The notes beneath the pieces are model-generated. The model worked only from the letters and a program-made list of their open reading frames with translations, had not been told where the DNA came from and made no database searches. A DNA stretch of 64,000 nt, taken from assembly GCA_013032095.1 (NCBI GenBank), contig WQBJ01000010.1:62001-126000 (forward strand). Reading direction: 5' to 3'. Positions 38,381 through 46,910 of this stretch are shown here, piece after piece. Source of the stretch: Ruegeria atlantica. Its GTDB lineage: Bacteria; Pseudomonadota; Alphaproteobacteria; Rhodobacterales; Rhodobacteraceae. How positions within the stretch are numbered: position 1 is the first letter of the stretch; every line of letters begins with the position of its first letter. Position numbers and translations under genes: made by a program.

Positions 38381-38578
38381 TCAACTGCCAGTGTAGGTCG
38401 GTTAGGCAAAGGGGGAAAACGACAACTGCAAATGGTCACGCTTCTCGGCATTGGTTTCAGCCAGTTTGCGGCGGTTCTCTTCGATGATCTGATTTAGAGT
38501 AACTATCAACCCTTCCGCAGGGTAGCCGCGCGCCGTGTCCAGAACGTGGGTCGTTAAATAGCCAGCCTCGGGACCCCC
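38381..38578 (-). pseudogene. Remnant of 5-hydroxyisourate hydrolase gene (uraH)
   Basis: Reading the minus strand from 38578 gives GYLTTHVLDTARGYPAEG, the N-terminal signature of 5-hydroxyisourate hydrolase (transthyretin-like), then continues to RRKLAET. After this the usual central region is missing and the frame resumes with HLQLSFSPFA, a TAA stop at 38402-38404, then PTYTGS and TGA at 38381. The family ends in SPxxYSTYRGS, so the last part is the C-terminus with a tyrosine codon turned into a stop. No ATG precedes it; an in-frame TAA lies at 38579. About 50 of roughly 117 residues are lost. It lies in the 600-base gap between tamA and puuE. Confidence 0.82.
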
Positions 38579-38729
38579 TTATGATTTGCCTTTTGCTTTT
38601 CCGCAGTCTGGCGCAAAGTTCACAGTAGTGGAAATGCCGAAAGGACCGGAAACGCGTTCGGTTTAGTTTGATAATCGAAGGCGCCTATCCGGGCCAAAGC
38701 CGTCGAAACGCTCAAAAAAGGGAGATGCC

Positions 38730-40148
38730 ATGCAACCCCCTCGATACCCTCGGAATATGATTGGATACGGGGCAAACCCTCCGAATGCCAAGTGGCCCGG
38801 CGGAGCAAAGCTGGCCGTGCAGATTGTGCTGAACTACGAAGAGGGCGGCGAGAATAATATTCTGCACGGCGACGCTGCGTCCGAGGCGTTCTTATCCGAG
38901 GTTGTCGGTGTAACGCCATGGCCCGGTCAGCGTCATTGGAATATGGAAACGATCTATGAATACGGGTCGCGTGCCGGGTTCTGGCGTCTACAACGGTTGA
39001 TGCAGGACATTCCGATCACCGTTTATGGTGTGGCGACCGCTTTGGCTCGGTCACCGGATCAGGTTGCCGCAATGAAAGCGGCAAACTGGGAAATCGCCAG
39101 CCACGGTCTGAAATGGATCGAATACAAAGACATGCCCGAAGCGCAAGAACGCGCCGAGATTGCCGAGGCCATTCGACTGCACACTGAGGTCGTGGGTGAA
39201 AGACCGCGTGGCTGGTACACCGGCCGTTGTTCCTTGAATACTGTCCGACTGGTGGCCGAAGAGGGTGGGTTTTCCTACGTCGCTGACACCTACGCAGACG
39301 ATCTGCCTTACTGGATGCAGACAGGGGGGCGGGATCAGTTGATCGTGCCTTATACACTGGACTGCAACGACATGCGCTTTGCCTCGCCGCAAGGGTTCAA
39401 CTCAGGCGATCAGTTCTACACCTACCTCAAAGACAGTTTCGACGCGCTTTATGCCGAAGGTGAGGCCGGGATGCCCAAGATGTTGTCGATTGGTCTGCAT
39501 TGCCGTCTTGTCGGGCGCCCGGGTCGAGTGATGGCTTTGAAGCGGTTTCTGGATTACGCGCGCGGATTTTCGGATGTTTGGTTCGCGACGCGGTTGCAGA
39601 TTGCTGAGCATTGGGCAGCGCAGCACCCGCCTGTGCAGCACCCGAAACCTTCGCAGATGGAGCGTGATGCGTTCGTTGTGGCCTATGGTAGTATTTTCGA
39701 GCATTCGGCCTGGATTGCCGAGCGCGCCTTTGATTTGGAATTGGGTCCCGTGCATGACACTGCGGGCGGGCTGCACAATGCGTTAAGCCGCATGTTCCGC
39801 TCGGCTTCGAAAGAGGAACGTTTGGGTGTGCTGGCTGCGCATCCGGATCTGGCGGGCAAGCTGGCACAAGCCAAGCGGCTGACGCAGGAAAGCACGTCCG
39901 AGCAAGCTTCGGCCGGGTTGGACGCGCTGACGGATGGGGAGCGCGCGACATTTTCCGAGCTGAACCAACGGTATACTGAGAAGTTTGGGTTCCCGTTTAT
40001 CATTGCAGTGCGTGACCACGACAAAGCCTCGATCCTGCAGGCATTTCAGCGGCGGATCGAACAGGACCGCGACGCGGAATTCGCTGAGGCCTGCCGCCAG
40101 GTTGAACGTATCGCTGAGTTCCGCCTGCGGGATTTGTTGCCGTCATAA
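38730..40148 (+). CDS. puuE: Allantoinase PuuE fused to OHCU decarboxylase UraD
   Basis: This 472-residue fusion covers two steps of urate breakdown. The first 300 residues are a PuuE-type allantoinase with a polysaccharide deacetylase-like (NodB) fold; they start GYGANPPNAKWPGGAKLAVQ and contain MLSIGLHCRLVGRPGR. Residues about 310-470 are OHCU decarboxylase, with VYGSIFEHSAWIAERAF, AHPDLAGKLA and KFGFPFIIAV. AGGGAG lies 5 bases before the ATG. It is intact, although its neighbours uraH and the ureidoglycine aminohydrolase are broken. Confidence 0.92.
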   Translation: MQPPRYPRNMIGYGANPPNAKWPGGAKLAVQIVLNYEEGGENNILHGDAASEAFLSEVVGVTPWPGQRHWNMETIYEYGSRAGFWRLQRLMQDIPITVYGVATALARSPDQVAAMKAANWEIASHGLKWIEYKDMPEAQERAEIAEAIRLHTEVVGERPRGWYTGRCSLNTVRLVAEEGGFSYVADTYADDLPYWMQTGGRDQLIVPYTLDCNDMRFASPQGFNSGDQFYTYLKDSFDALYAEGEAGMPKMLSIGLHCRLVGRPGRVMALKRFLDYARGFSDVWFATRLQIAEHWAAQHPPVQHPKPSQMERDAFVVAYGSIFEHSAWIAERAFDLELGPVHDTAGGLHNALSRMFRSASKEERLGVLAAHPDLAGKLAQAKRLTQESTSEQASAGLDALTDGERATFSELNQRYTEKFGFPFIIAVRDHDKASILQAFQRRIEQDRDAEFAEACRQVERIAEFRLRDLLPS

Positions 40149-40170
40149 ACCGCCGGATTGTCGCCATGCC

Positions 40171-40269
40171 CTAGGCTGCTGAAGCGTTCGCGCTGTTTTT
40201 AAGGGTTTGATTGAAGTCCGAGGTGATCCGAACTAGGTCATCAATCAGAGAAAATATGGACGGCATCAT
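40171..40269 (-). CDS. Possible small ORF, 32 residues
   Basis: Between puuE and the GAPDH gene on the minus strand is a 32-residue frame starting MMPSIFSLIDDLVRITSDF. The text is amphipathic and protein-like, but the ATG has no clear ribosome site. Its last 28 bases overlap a terminator-like hairpin. It could be a tiny gene or a remnant. Confidence 0.22.
   Translation of the reverse strand: MMPSIFSLIDDLVRITSDFNQTLKNSANASAA
40183..40200 (+). terminator. Possible terminator after puuE-uraD
   Basis: A short stem AGCG / CGCT around a TTCG tetraloop is followed by GTTTTT, 35 bases after the puuE stop. With only 4 base pairs it is weak. Confidence 0.35.
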
Positions 40270-40322
40270 GTCCGCGTCTATTGCTTCACCCGAGCAGCCC
40301 CACGCGCTACGTCATTGCAGGA

Positions 40323-41309
40323 TCAGGGGCGGGCCATCAGCCGGGCAACGTCCAGCATGCGCGCTGAGAAGCCCCATTCATTGTCATACCAGCCGAAAAT
40401 GCGGACCTGATTATCTCCGATCACCCGCAATTCTGGGCCAGCAATTACGAGAGATTCCGGTCGAGTGCGCAGGTCTGAGGACACTAGAGGGTGATCGGTC
40501 CAACCCAGAACGATGGATTGGGCGACGGCCTCGCGCAGTTTGGTCTCAAATGCGGTGGCGGACAAACCTCGGTCCAGAGTGGCAACCAAGTCCACCGCAG
40601 ACACGCTGGCTGTGGGAACACGTACCGCTGCACCCGAGATGCGGCCCGCGAGGTGGGGCATGACCTCGTCAATCAAATGCGTGGCACTTGTGGTTGTCGG
40701 GACCATGGACAGCGCGCCGGCGCGCGACCGGGCCAGATCGCCACGTGGTGCATCAATCATCGGCTGGCTGTTGGTATAGCAGTGGATGGTCGTCATATGG
40801 GCCGAGGCGATGCCTCCGATCCTGTCCAGAACCTTGACCAGAGGTGCCAGCCCGTTGGTGGTGCAGGACGCGTTCGACACGATTCTTGCGTTGCCCAGAT
40901 GATCCTCGTTCGCACCCAGAACAATAGTGACCTCGGTCGCGGGCGAGGGGCCGGAGATCAAGACTTTGCTCGCCCCGGCAGTCAGCCCTTGGCTGGCCAC
41001 GTCCGAGGTGCGCGCAACGCCGGTGCAATCCATCAGGACATCAACGCCAGTCAGATCGACACGGGACAGATCCGGGCAATGGGTCACAGGGATTGTGTGG
41101 CCATCAACCACAAGCGCCCCGTCGCCGGTCTCTACTTCTCCGGGGTAGGGTCCAAAGGTGCTGTCATATTTGAACAGGTAGGAACAAGTTTCCAGCGGTG
41201 CGATATCGTTGATCAGCACCAACTCCATATCCTTGCCCCACGGCAACGCCAGAAGCTGCCGCAAGATCGTGCGGCCAATGCGGCCGAATCCGTTGATCGC
41301 GAGTTTCAT
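40323..41309 (-). CDS. Glyceraldehyde-3-phosphate dehydrogenase paralogue
   Basis: This 328-residue NAD-dependent enzyme belongs to the GAPDH family. The Rossmann motif AINGFGRIGR is at the N-terminus, the catalytic cysteine in SNASCTTNGLAP, and the C-terminus has WYDNEWGFS. The sequence is more divergent than a typical main glycolytic GAPDH, and no pgk or tkt is adjacent, so it is probably an accessory copy. The ATG at 41309 is chosen; a TTG two codons upstream is possible, and neither has a strong ribosome site. Confidence 0.88.
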   Translation of the reverse strand: MKLAINGFGRIGRTILRQLLALPWGKDMELVLINDIAPLETCSYLFKYDSTFGPYPGEVETGDGALVVDGHTIPVTHCPDLSRVDLTGVDVLMDCTGVARTSDVASQGLTAGASKVLISGPSPATEVTIVLGANEDHLGNARIVSNASCTTNGLAPLVKVLDRIGGIASAHMTTIHCYTNSQPMIDAPRGDLARSRAGALSMVPTTTSATHLIDEVMPHLAGRISGAAVRVPTASVSAVDLVATLDRGLSATAFETKLREAVAQSIVLGWTDHPLVSSDLRTRPESLVIAGPELRVIGDNQVRIFGWYDNEWGFSARMLDVARLMARP

Positions 41310-41363
41310 GCGCAAGCTATGGCAGCGCGTTGTGTGAACCTCAATGCCCGTTTCACCGTTAGA

Positions 41364-41687
41364 TCAGTTGCAGCTGACCTGCGAGAAGAACTGTCCCGAA
41401 ATGTTCTGATACATGCTGGCCCGGATTGGCTTGCATCCGGTGGCCGCCTGAATGGCTGCCATGGCCTGAATGGTGCGCAGGCGCGGCGGCGGGCCGAACG
41501 GGTTCAGATTGTTGTTGTCACGGGTGGCGCGGTACACGACCGGAGCATCCGAGACCTGTGTAACGGCCCAGGTGCGGCTCATGACGAAGACCGATTTGGT
41601 TTCCTCTTTGGCGGAAACAGGGGTTGCCTCCAAGGCCGTCAGGCCAACTACAGCTGCCAGTGCCAGCAGGGATCCGCGAAGTACCAT
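41364..41687 (-). CDS. Small exported protein of unknown function
   Basis: This 107-residue protein starts at 41687 (GGAG 8 bases upstream; the frame's extension to 41756 is spurious) with a signal peptide of about 26 residues ending PVSAKEE. The mature part is polar and has two cysteines (TGCKPIRASMYQNISGQFF...SCN at the C-terminus) that could form a disulfide. I do not recognise it. Confidence 0.6.
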   Translation of the reverse strand: MVLRGSLLALAAVVGLTALEATPVSAKEETKSVFVMSRTWAVTQVSDAPVVYRATRDNNNLNPFGPPPRLRTIQAMAAIQAATGCKPIRASMYQNISGQFFSQVSCN

Positions 41688-41776
41688 TGAACAATCTCCA
41701 GTGCTAAAAACCGGTGTTATTTCACCAGATTCAAGCGCTTCTGTGAACCCCTGCACCTGAAAAGGTCAATTTCGCG

Positions 41777-42070
41777 TCAGCGTTTGGCTAAAGACAGGGG
41801 CATATGCCGGTTCACATCTGTGTAAAGCAAATACCGGAATCGCCCCGGGCCACCCGCGTAGAAGGCCCGCGGACAGAAAGCGCGCAGCCAAATGTGGTCC
41901 CCGGCCTCGACCTCGACGCAGTCCTGATTGAGCCGGCATACAAATTTGCCTTCCAACACGTAGAGTCCATGCGCGATCACATGTGTTTCGGCAAAGGAAA
42001 TGACGCCGCCGGGTTCGAAATTGACGATGTTGACGTGCATATCGCGGCGCAGGCTCGTAAGGTTTGTTCG
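41777..42070 (-). pseudogene. C-terminal remnant of (S)-ureidoglycine aminohydrolase
   Basis: The frame reads DMHVNIVNFEPGGVISFAET, then HGLYVLEGKFVCRLNQDCVE, then FCPRAFYAGGPGRFRYLLYTDVNRHMPL. This is the second cupin half of (S)-ureidoglycine aminohydrolase, the manganese enzyme that releases ammonia from ureidoglycine in allantoin breakdown. Family proteins have about 270 residues; only about 90-100 are present. Similarity seems to start around RTNLTSLRRD (42070), and upstream sequence is unrelated and overlaps the divergent gene at 42163. It may still be translated from an internal ATG, but it would lack the first cupin. Confidence 0.8.
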
Positions 42071-42162
42071 GGATAAACAGAAGGATGCCTGTCTGGGCTT
42101 GGCCCCCGTTTGCTGCCGGTATAATCTTGAATGCAAATCTTTTTCAGAAAGGCGAGGCGAAC

Positions 42163-42519
42163 ATGAAAGCCTGGATTTCTTCTACAGTGATGACGGTTGC
42201 GCTGCTGGGTATGGCTGCGGGCGTGGAGGCCAAGTCTATTTCCCGAATCATCGCGGAAATGGGGCTGAGCCCGGCGGATTTCGAGGTTTTGAGTGCGACC
42301 TCGGCCGCGATGCTGGCGGGTAGTACCCCTCGGGTTGGAGAAGAAAGTACCTGGGTGAATGATGCAACCGGATCGAAAGGTACAATCCGTGTCCGTGACG
42401 TCCGTGACAATTGTGTGCATCTGCAGCACTTTATTCAGCCCGAGGGCGCGGAGCAGAGTCGAGAGGTCAGGACCCGTCGGTGCCGCGATGCTGGCGGCAA
42501 CTGGATACTGACACCCTGA
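42163..42519 (+). CDS. Small exported protein of unknown function
   Basis: This 118-residue protein starts at 42163 (AAGGCGAGG upstream; the frame opens 33 codons earlier without support) and has a signal peptide of about 23 residues ending GVEAK. The mature part is basic, with two cysteines in VRDNCVHLQHF and RRCRDAGGNW. The C-terminal stretch loosely resembles the short C-terminal domain of 17-kDa surface antigen-type proteins. Function unknown. It ends 1 base before the convergent dehydrogenase gene. Confidence 0.6.
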   Translation: MKAWISSTVMTVALLGMAAGVEAKSISRIIAEMGLSPADFEVLSATSAAMLAGSTPRVGEESTWVNDATGSKGTIRVRDVRDNCVHLQHFIQPEGAEQSREVRTRRCRDAGGNWILTP

Positions 42520-42520
42520 T

Positions 42521-43456
42521 CTAGTAACCCCGTGCGCGGTCAACCTCATGCAGCAGAGCTTCGCCTGCGGTCAGCCGCCTGAAGTTTTCGCTCACATCTG
42601 CCAGCGCTTCACCCAGATGCCAACCCGAGACGTGCGGGGTGATGGTGACGCCGGGATGTGCCCAAAGCGGGCTGTCGGAGGGCAGCGGCTCGGTTGAAGT
42701 AACATCCAGCACCGCGTGGCCCGGCGTGCCTTTATCCAAAGCCGTGATCAGGGCGACTTCGTCGATCAGGTCGCCACGGCCTGCATTCAACAACTGGCTG
42801 CCGGGTTTCATGGCGGACAGCATACCGGCGTCGAACAGCCCAACAGTCTGGGGGGTAGAGGGCAGGATTGCGCAGACATGGTCGCATTGGCCCAGCAACT
42901 CGGGCAGAGCAGCATCGCCGTGCAGGCAGGTGACGCCGTCGATCTCTTTGGGAGAGCGGCTCCAACCCATAACCTGGAAGCCAACTGCGCGGAGCATTTT
43001 CGCACTGCGCGCGCCGATATGGCCCAGCCCCAGAACGCCGACCACAGTGTCGGGTGAGTAAATCGGAGCTTTGGGTGACCATTCCGCGCTGGCTTGCGCC
43101 GCTTCGTGAAAGGGTATGTGGCGCTGGTGGCGCAGGACGTAAGCGACAAACCATTCAGCGATTCCCTGAGCGGGGGCGTCGGGTTTCAATCGCGCGATAC
43201 GTACATGGTCGGGCAGATTGGGGTTGCTAACGATGGTTTCGACCCCGGCGCCCAGCTTCTGCACCAGTTTCAGATTGGGTAGGCGTTTGGGGTGTTCATC
43301 CTGCAATCCGACCACTGCGAGCATCGTGATATCCGTCGGGTCGCCCAGTGTCTCCGGCGTCCGCACATCCGCGTTGGGGTGCAGCCGCTGAATATCTCGG
43401 GCAATGTCGCTGTCGCTTATCCAATCGGACAGCCCGGTTTCAATCAACAACGCCAT
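42521..43456 (-). CDS. Glyoxylate/hydroxypyruvate reductase A-like dehydrogenase
   Basis: This 311-residue protein is a D-isomer-specific 2-hydroxyacid dehydrogenase of the GhrA type. The NAD(P)-binding loop is GVLGLGHIGARSAKML, the substrate arginine lies in LNAGRGDLID and the catalytic histidine in PHVSGWH. The start at 43456 follows GGGGAG; the 19-codon upstream extension has no ribosome site. It may reduce glyoxylate or hydroxypyruvate. Glyoxylate is a product of ureide breakdown, which would suit its position beside the purine locus; that link is inference. Confidence 0.85.
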   Translation of the reverse strand: MALLIETGLSDWISDSDIARDIQRLHPNADVRTPETLGDPTDITMLAVVGLQDEHPKRLPNLKLVQKLGAGVETIVSNPNLPDHVRIARLKPDAPAQGIAEWFVAYVLRHQRHIPFHEAAQASAEWSPKAPIYSPDTVVGVLGLGHIGARSAKMLRAVGFQVMGWSRSPKEIDGVTCLHGDAALPELLGQCDHVCAILPSTPQTVGLFDAGMLSAMKPGSQLLNAGRGDLIDEVALITALDKGTPGHAVLDVTSTEPLPSDSPLWAHPGVTITPHVSGWHLGEALADVSENFRRLTAGEALLHEVDRARGY

Positions 43457-43600
43457 GTCTCTCCCCTCATTTCGAAGTCTTGTGTCGTGACGTCCCGTTA
43501 CACGACTGGACATCGCAGTGAGAGCTAAGTCATTCTTCGCCGAAAGGTAAAGCCCGATTGTCGGGCTGCGCGACCAGAAAACACTTTTTTGAGGCAGCCC

Positions 43601-44407
43601 ATGAACGGGACATATGACCTAAGCCAGCAGGCCTATTTTCATCTGCGCGAAGACGGCGCCTTTATAGGGAACGACCCAGCACGTGGGCCCTGGTCCGCCG
43701 ATCACTGTCACGCGGGTCCGGTCAGTGGCCTGATCGTGCGTGCGGCGGAAACTGAGGTAGGCCCCGAGAAGATGCTGACGCGCTTGACGGTCGACTTGTT
43801 GCGACCACTGCCGCTGGCCGGGCTTCGCGTTGCGGCGGAAACCACGCGCCACACAAAGACCTTGGCGACCACACGGGTTACAGTTCACGATCTGGACGAC
43901 ACGCTCTGCGCCACCGCGACGACTATGCATCTGGCGCGTCGCGAGCTTGGTCCTGTTCCGAATGTATCAATCACCCCACCTCCGTTCGAAGGCGCAGTTG
44001 CCGGTGCATTTCCGATTGGGCTGACGCGTCACGATCTGCCGTGCTTCGCCCATTTTTGCGAGACCCTCTATGCTAAGGGCAGCGATCAGGGAGCAGGACC
44101 CAAAACAATCTGGGTGCGCACTCCGTCGCTGTTGGAAGCGGAGACGCAATCTCCGGTACAGGCGCTGTGCCCGTTGGCCGATTGCGGCAATGGCATTTCG
44201 TGGAACGCGCCAACCAATGAGATGGGCTTCATGAACACAGATTTGACCGTGCAGATTCATCGCGAGCCGGTCTCGGACTGGCTGGCTTCGGATTCGATCT
44301 GCCACTGGCAGCCATCGGGGATCGGGATGTCTCAGTCCGTGCTCTTTGACACCGAGGGGCCGGTCGCCACGGCCCTGCAAACGCTAATTCTGTTCCCGCC
44401 TTCATAA
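43601..44407 (+). CDS. Acyl-CoA thioesterase family protein (TesB-like double hot-dog)
   Basis: This 268-residue protein looks like a two-hot-dog thioesterase. The first half contains AYFHLREDGAFIGNDPARGP and WSADHCHAGPVSGLIVRAAE, and the second half has ALCPLADCGNGISWNAPTNE and MNTDLTVQIHREP, the typical TesB C-terminal motif. ATG 43601 has GAGG 6 bases upstream. The substrate is unknown. It precedes the DUF1007/NicO pair by 73 bases. Confidence 0.78.
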   Translation: MNGTYDLSQQAYFHLREDGAFIGNDPARGPWSADHCHAGPVSGLIVRAAETEVGPEKMLTRLTVDLLRPLPLAGLRVAAETTRHTKTLATTRVTVHDLDDTLCATATTMHLARRELGPVPNVSITPPPFEGAVAGAFPIGLTRHDLPCFAHFCETLYAKGSDQGAGPKTIWVRTPSLLEAETQSPVQALCPLADCGNGISWNAPTNEMGFMNTDLTVQIHREPVSDWLASDSICHWQPSGIGMSQSVLFDTEGPVATALQTLILFPPS

Positions 44408-44480
44408 ATTGGTGGCCGAATTCTGCGGACCTCTTTTGAAACGCATTGCCGCGCGCGGGCCGAGGCCCTATCTTCTGGCC

Positions 44481-45128
44481 ATGCGCTGGATTGTGACCCT
44501 TTTGACCTGTAGCCTGCCGATCCCGGCCTTGGCGCACCCGCATGTCTTCATTGACACTGGGTTGGAGTTCATCGTGGACGAGTCCGGCCATTTGACTCAT
44601 GTACGGGTGACTTGGGCCTATGACGAGCTTTACTCATTGTACACGCTTGAAGAACTGAAGCTTGATCAGGATTTCGACGGCAATCTGACCGAAAGCGAAG
44701 AGCAAATCTTGTCCGGTTTCGATGCGCAATGGATCGAAGGCTACAACGGCGATCTGGTCGTGTTTGCGGACGGCGCGCCAGTGACCTTGTCAGGTCCGAT
44801 GGAACCAACCGCAACAACCGAGGACGGGCGCATCGTCACCTCTCATCTGCGCGCGGTTGAGGGTGGTTCGATACCCGCCACTGCGCTGACGGCCAAGGCT
44901 TATGACGAAACCTTCTACATAGCTTATGAAGTGACCCGTCCGGTGACTGTTGCAGGGCCTGTGTCCTGCAAGATCGACAGGGTTGATCCAGACATTGATG
45001 GGCAATTAGCCCAGATGCAGGCATTCCTGCTGACGCTGGATGCTGATTACGACCTTGAGGAAAACGATATCCCGCTGGTCGGGGAGAGCTTTGCGACCGA
45101 GATTTTCATTTCATGTCCAAATACCTGA
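44481..45128 (+). CDS. DUF1007 periplasmic protein (ZevA-like)
   Basis: This 215-residue protein starts at MRWIVTLL with a signal peptide (about 18 residues, ending ALAHPHVF; the His-rich start of the mature protein is usual for DUF1007). An EF-hand-like acidic stretch DQDFDGNLTESE is at about residues 63-74. In Haemophilus influenzae a DUF1007 protein (ZevA) works with a NicO-type transporter (ZevB) in zinc uptake. Here it overlaps the NicO gene by 16 bases, so a metal transport pair is likely. Confidence 0.78.
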   Translation: MRWIVTLLTCSLPIPALAHPHVFIDTGLEFIVDESGHLTHVRVTWAYDELYSLYTLEELKLDQDFDGNLTESEEQILSGFDAQWIEGYNGDLVVFADGAPVTLSGPMEPTATTEDGRIVTSHLRAVEGGSIPATALTAKAYDETFYIAYEVTRPVTVAGPVSCKIDRVDPDIDGQLAQMQAFLLTLDADYDLEENDIPLVGESFATEIFISCPNT

Positions 45129-46039
45129 TTGTTCCAGTCGCTATCGCCATCGCTTTGCTGCTGTGGTTCTGGGGCAGCGGCGGGTTTGATAGTCTGGCCG
45201 CTTGGGCCGCAGGCGAGCAACGCGAATTTCAGAATCAGATCGCGCGTGCCTTGAGGGCGGCGCGGGCTGAACAGCCCGAGGCTGTCGCGACCCTGCTAAC
45301 GGTTTGCTTTGCCTACGGGTTCTTTCACGCCATTGGTCCGGGTCACGGCAAGGTGCTGATCGGAGGCTACGGTCTGGGCCGTCGTGTCGCGTTCTGGCGA
45401 CTGTCCGCGATAAGTGTGCTGTCCAGTCTGGGGCAGGCGGTGACGGCCATTGTATTGGTCTATGCCGGCGTTCTGGTCTTTCAGATGTCACGCGAAAGTT
45501 TAGTAGGGGCTACTGAACAGGTCATGGCCCCGATCAGCTATGGGGCTATTGCTGCAATTGGGTTGTGGTTGGTATTTCGGTCCATCCGAAGCTTTGCAAG
45601 ACGACATCGCAGCGAAACCGAACATCACCACCATCATGATCATCATGACCACGATCATAATGACAACGGTGTCTGTTCAGATTGTGGCCACCGCCACGGC
45701 CCCACTGCAGAGGAAGTGGCACAAGTTGGCAGCGTCCGAGAAGCCCTGCTGCTGATCGTGAGCATCGCCGCGCGCCCCTGCACCGGAGCGCTGTTCGTTC
45801 TGATCCTGACCTGGCAGATGGGCATAGCTATGGTCGGCATTGCCGGAGCGTTCACGATGGCGCTGGGCACGGCGACAGTGACAACTCTGGTTGGATGGAC
45901 CTCATTCGGGCTACGCGGAGGGTTGCTGGCCTCAACTTCGGCCACGCGGTTTGCCTCTGTGCTGGCTCCGACGATTGAACTGGTGGCAGGCCTTGTAGTT
46001 GTCGTGATTGCCAGCGGCTTGTTGATGCGCGCGATCTAG
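45113..46039 (+). CDS. NicO/RcnA family metal transporter (ZevB-like)
   Basis: This 308-residue inner-membrane protein has about six to seven hydrophobic segments. The NicO hallmark HAIGPGHGK lies in the second segment, around residue 75-83. A histidine/aspartate-rich cytoplasmic or periplasmic loop ([12 protein letters not shown] near residues 170-181, followed by CSDCGHRHG) probably binds metal. Family members move nickel, cobalt or zinc; the paired DUF1007 gene makes a ZevAB-like zinc system the best guess. The TAG stop shares CTAG with the convergent truA stop. Confidence 0.82.
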   Translation: MSKYLIVPVAIAIALLLWFWGSGGFDSLAAWAAGEQREFQNQIARALRAARAEQPEAVATLLTVCFAYGFFHAIGPGHGKVLIGGYGLGRRVAFWRLSAISVLSSLGQAVTAIVLVYAGVLVFQMSRESLVGATEQVMAPISYGAIAAIGLWLVFRSIRSFARRHRSETEHHHHHDHHDHDHNDNGVCSDCGHRHGPTAEEVAQVGSVREALLLIVSIAARPCTGALFVLILTWQMGIAMVGIAGAFTMALGTATVTTLVGWTSFGLRGGLLASTSATRFASVLAPTIELVAGLVVVVIASGLLMRAI

Positions 46040-46803
46040 TCGAACACAGGGTCGGGGTAACCGACCCGCGCCAGATAAAGTCCCTGCGGAGGGCAAACCG
46101 GCCCGCAGGCGGCACGGTCGGTGGCTTCCAAAGCATCTCGCACATCTTCGGGCGTCCACGCACCTGCGCCGACACGCTCCAGCGTTCCGACGAAGCTGCG
46201 TACCTGATTGTGTAGGAATGACCGAGCGCGGACGTGGAAATGCACCTCGGGACCGGAAAAACCTTCTATCCGTTCGACGCGCAGTTCATCCAGCGTTTTG
46301 ACCGGGCTGGCTGCCTGACAAATGGAGGAGCGGAAGGTGGTAAAGTCATGCCGGCCAATCAGCATATCCGCCCCGGCCTGCATGGCATCGACGTCGAGAC
46401 GGTGATTGATCTGCCAGACTTGCCCGGCGTCATGGGTTGCAGGTGCTCGGCGCATCAGGATGCGGAACAGATACTGCCGTTCCAACGCGGAAAACCGCGC
46501 ATGCCAGTCATCGTCTACCCTTGCTGCTTTCACAATGGCCACAGGCTGTGGCTTGAGGTGATAATTCAGCGCCTCGGACAGGCGGAAAGGGTCCCACTCT
46601 TTGACCAGATCGCAATGAGCAACCTGTCCCAAGGCGTGAACCCCAGCATCGGTCCGACCCGCGGCGGCGATGGTGTGATCTCCGGGTTGTATACGCGACA
46701 GCGCCTGTTCGATTGCCCCCTGTACGGACGGCAATTCCTTCTGCCGCTGCCACCCGGCAAACGGTTCCCCTTGGTATTCGACTTTCAGCGCGTATCTAGG
46801 CAT
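46036..46803 (-). CDS. truA: tRNA pseudouridine synthase A (positions 38-40)
   Basis: TruA makes pseudouridine at positions 38-40 of the tRNA anticodon arm. The 255-residue product starts [20 protein letters not shown], with the catalytic aspartate Asp52 in GRTDAGVHA. Other TruA stretches are [20 protein letters not shown] and the C-terminal [12 protein letters not shown]. It is full length and convergent with the NicO gene. Confidence 0.96.
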   Translation of the reverse strand: MPRYALKVEYQGEPFAGWQRQKELPSVQGAIEQALSRIQPGDHTIAAAGRTDAGVHALGQVAHCDLVKEWDPFRLSEALNYHLKPQPVAIVKAARVDDDWHARFSALERQYLFRILMRRAPATHDAGQVWQINHRLDVDAMQAGADMLIGRHDFTTFRSSICQAASPVKTLDELRVERIEGFSGPEVHFHVRARSFLHNQVRSFVGTLERVGAGAWTPEDVRDALEATDRAACGPVCPPQGLYLARVGYPDPVFD

Positions 46804-46910
46804 GGGCTGCTGGTAACGTGCCGCGCGAGAGGGGGCAAGAGCGTGAAAGCTCTGGCAAGTGCGGCGACCTCTACCTATCTTGAGCGAAACGAAAAAAGCG
46901 GGGCGACAGC

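Noticed and set aside
45622-45664. A CAT/CAC/GAT-rich stretch resembling a microsatellite.
   Set aside because: It encodes the histidine/aspartate-rich metal-binding loop of the NicO transporter, in frame and with mixed codons.
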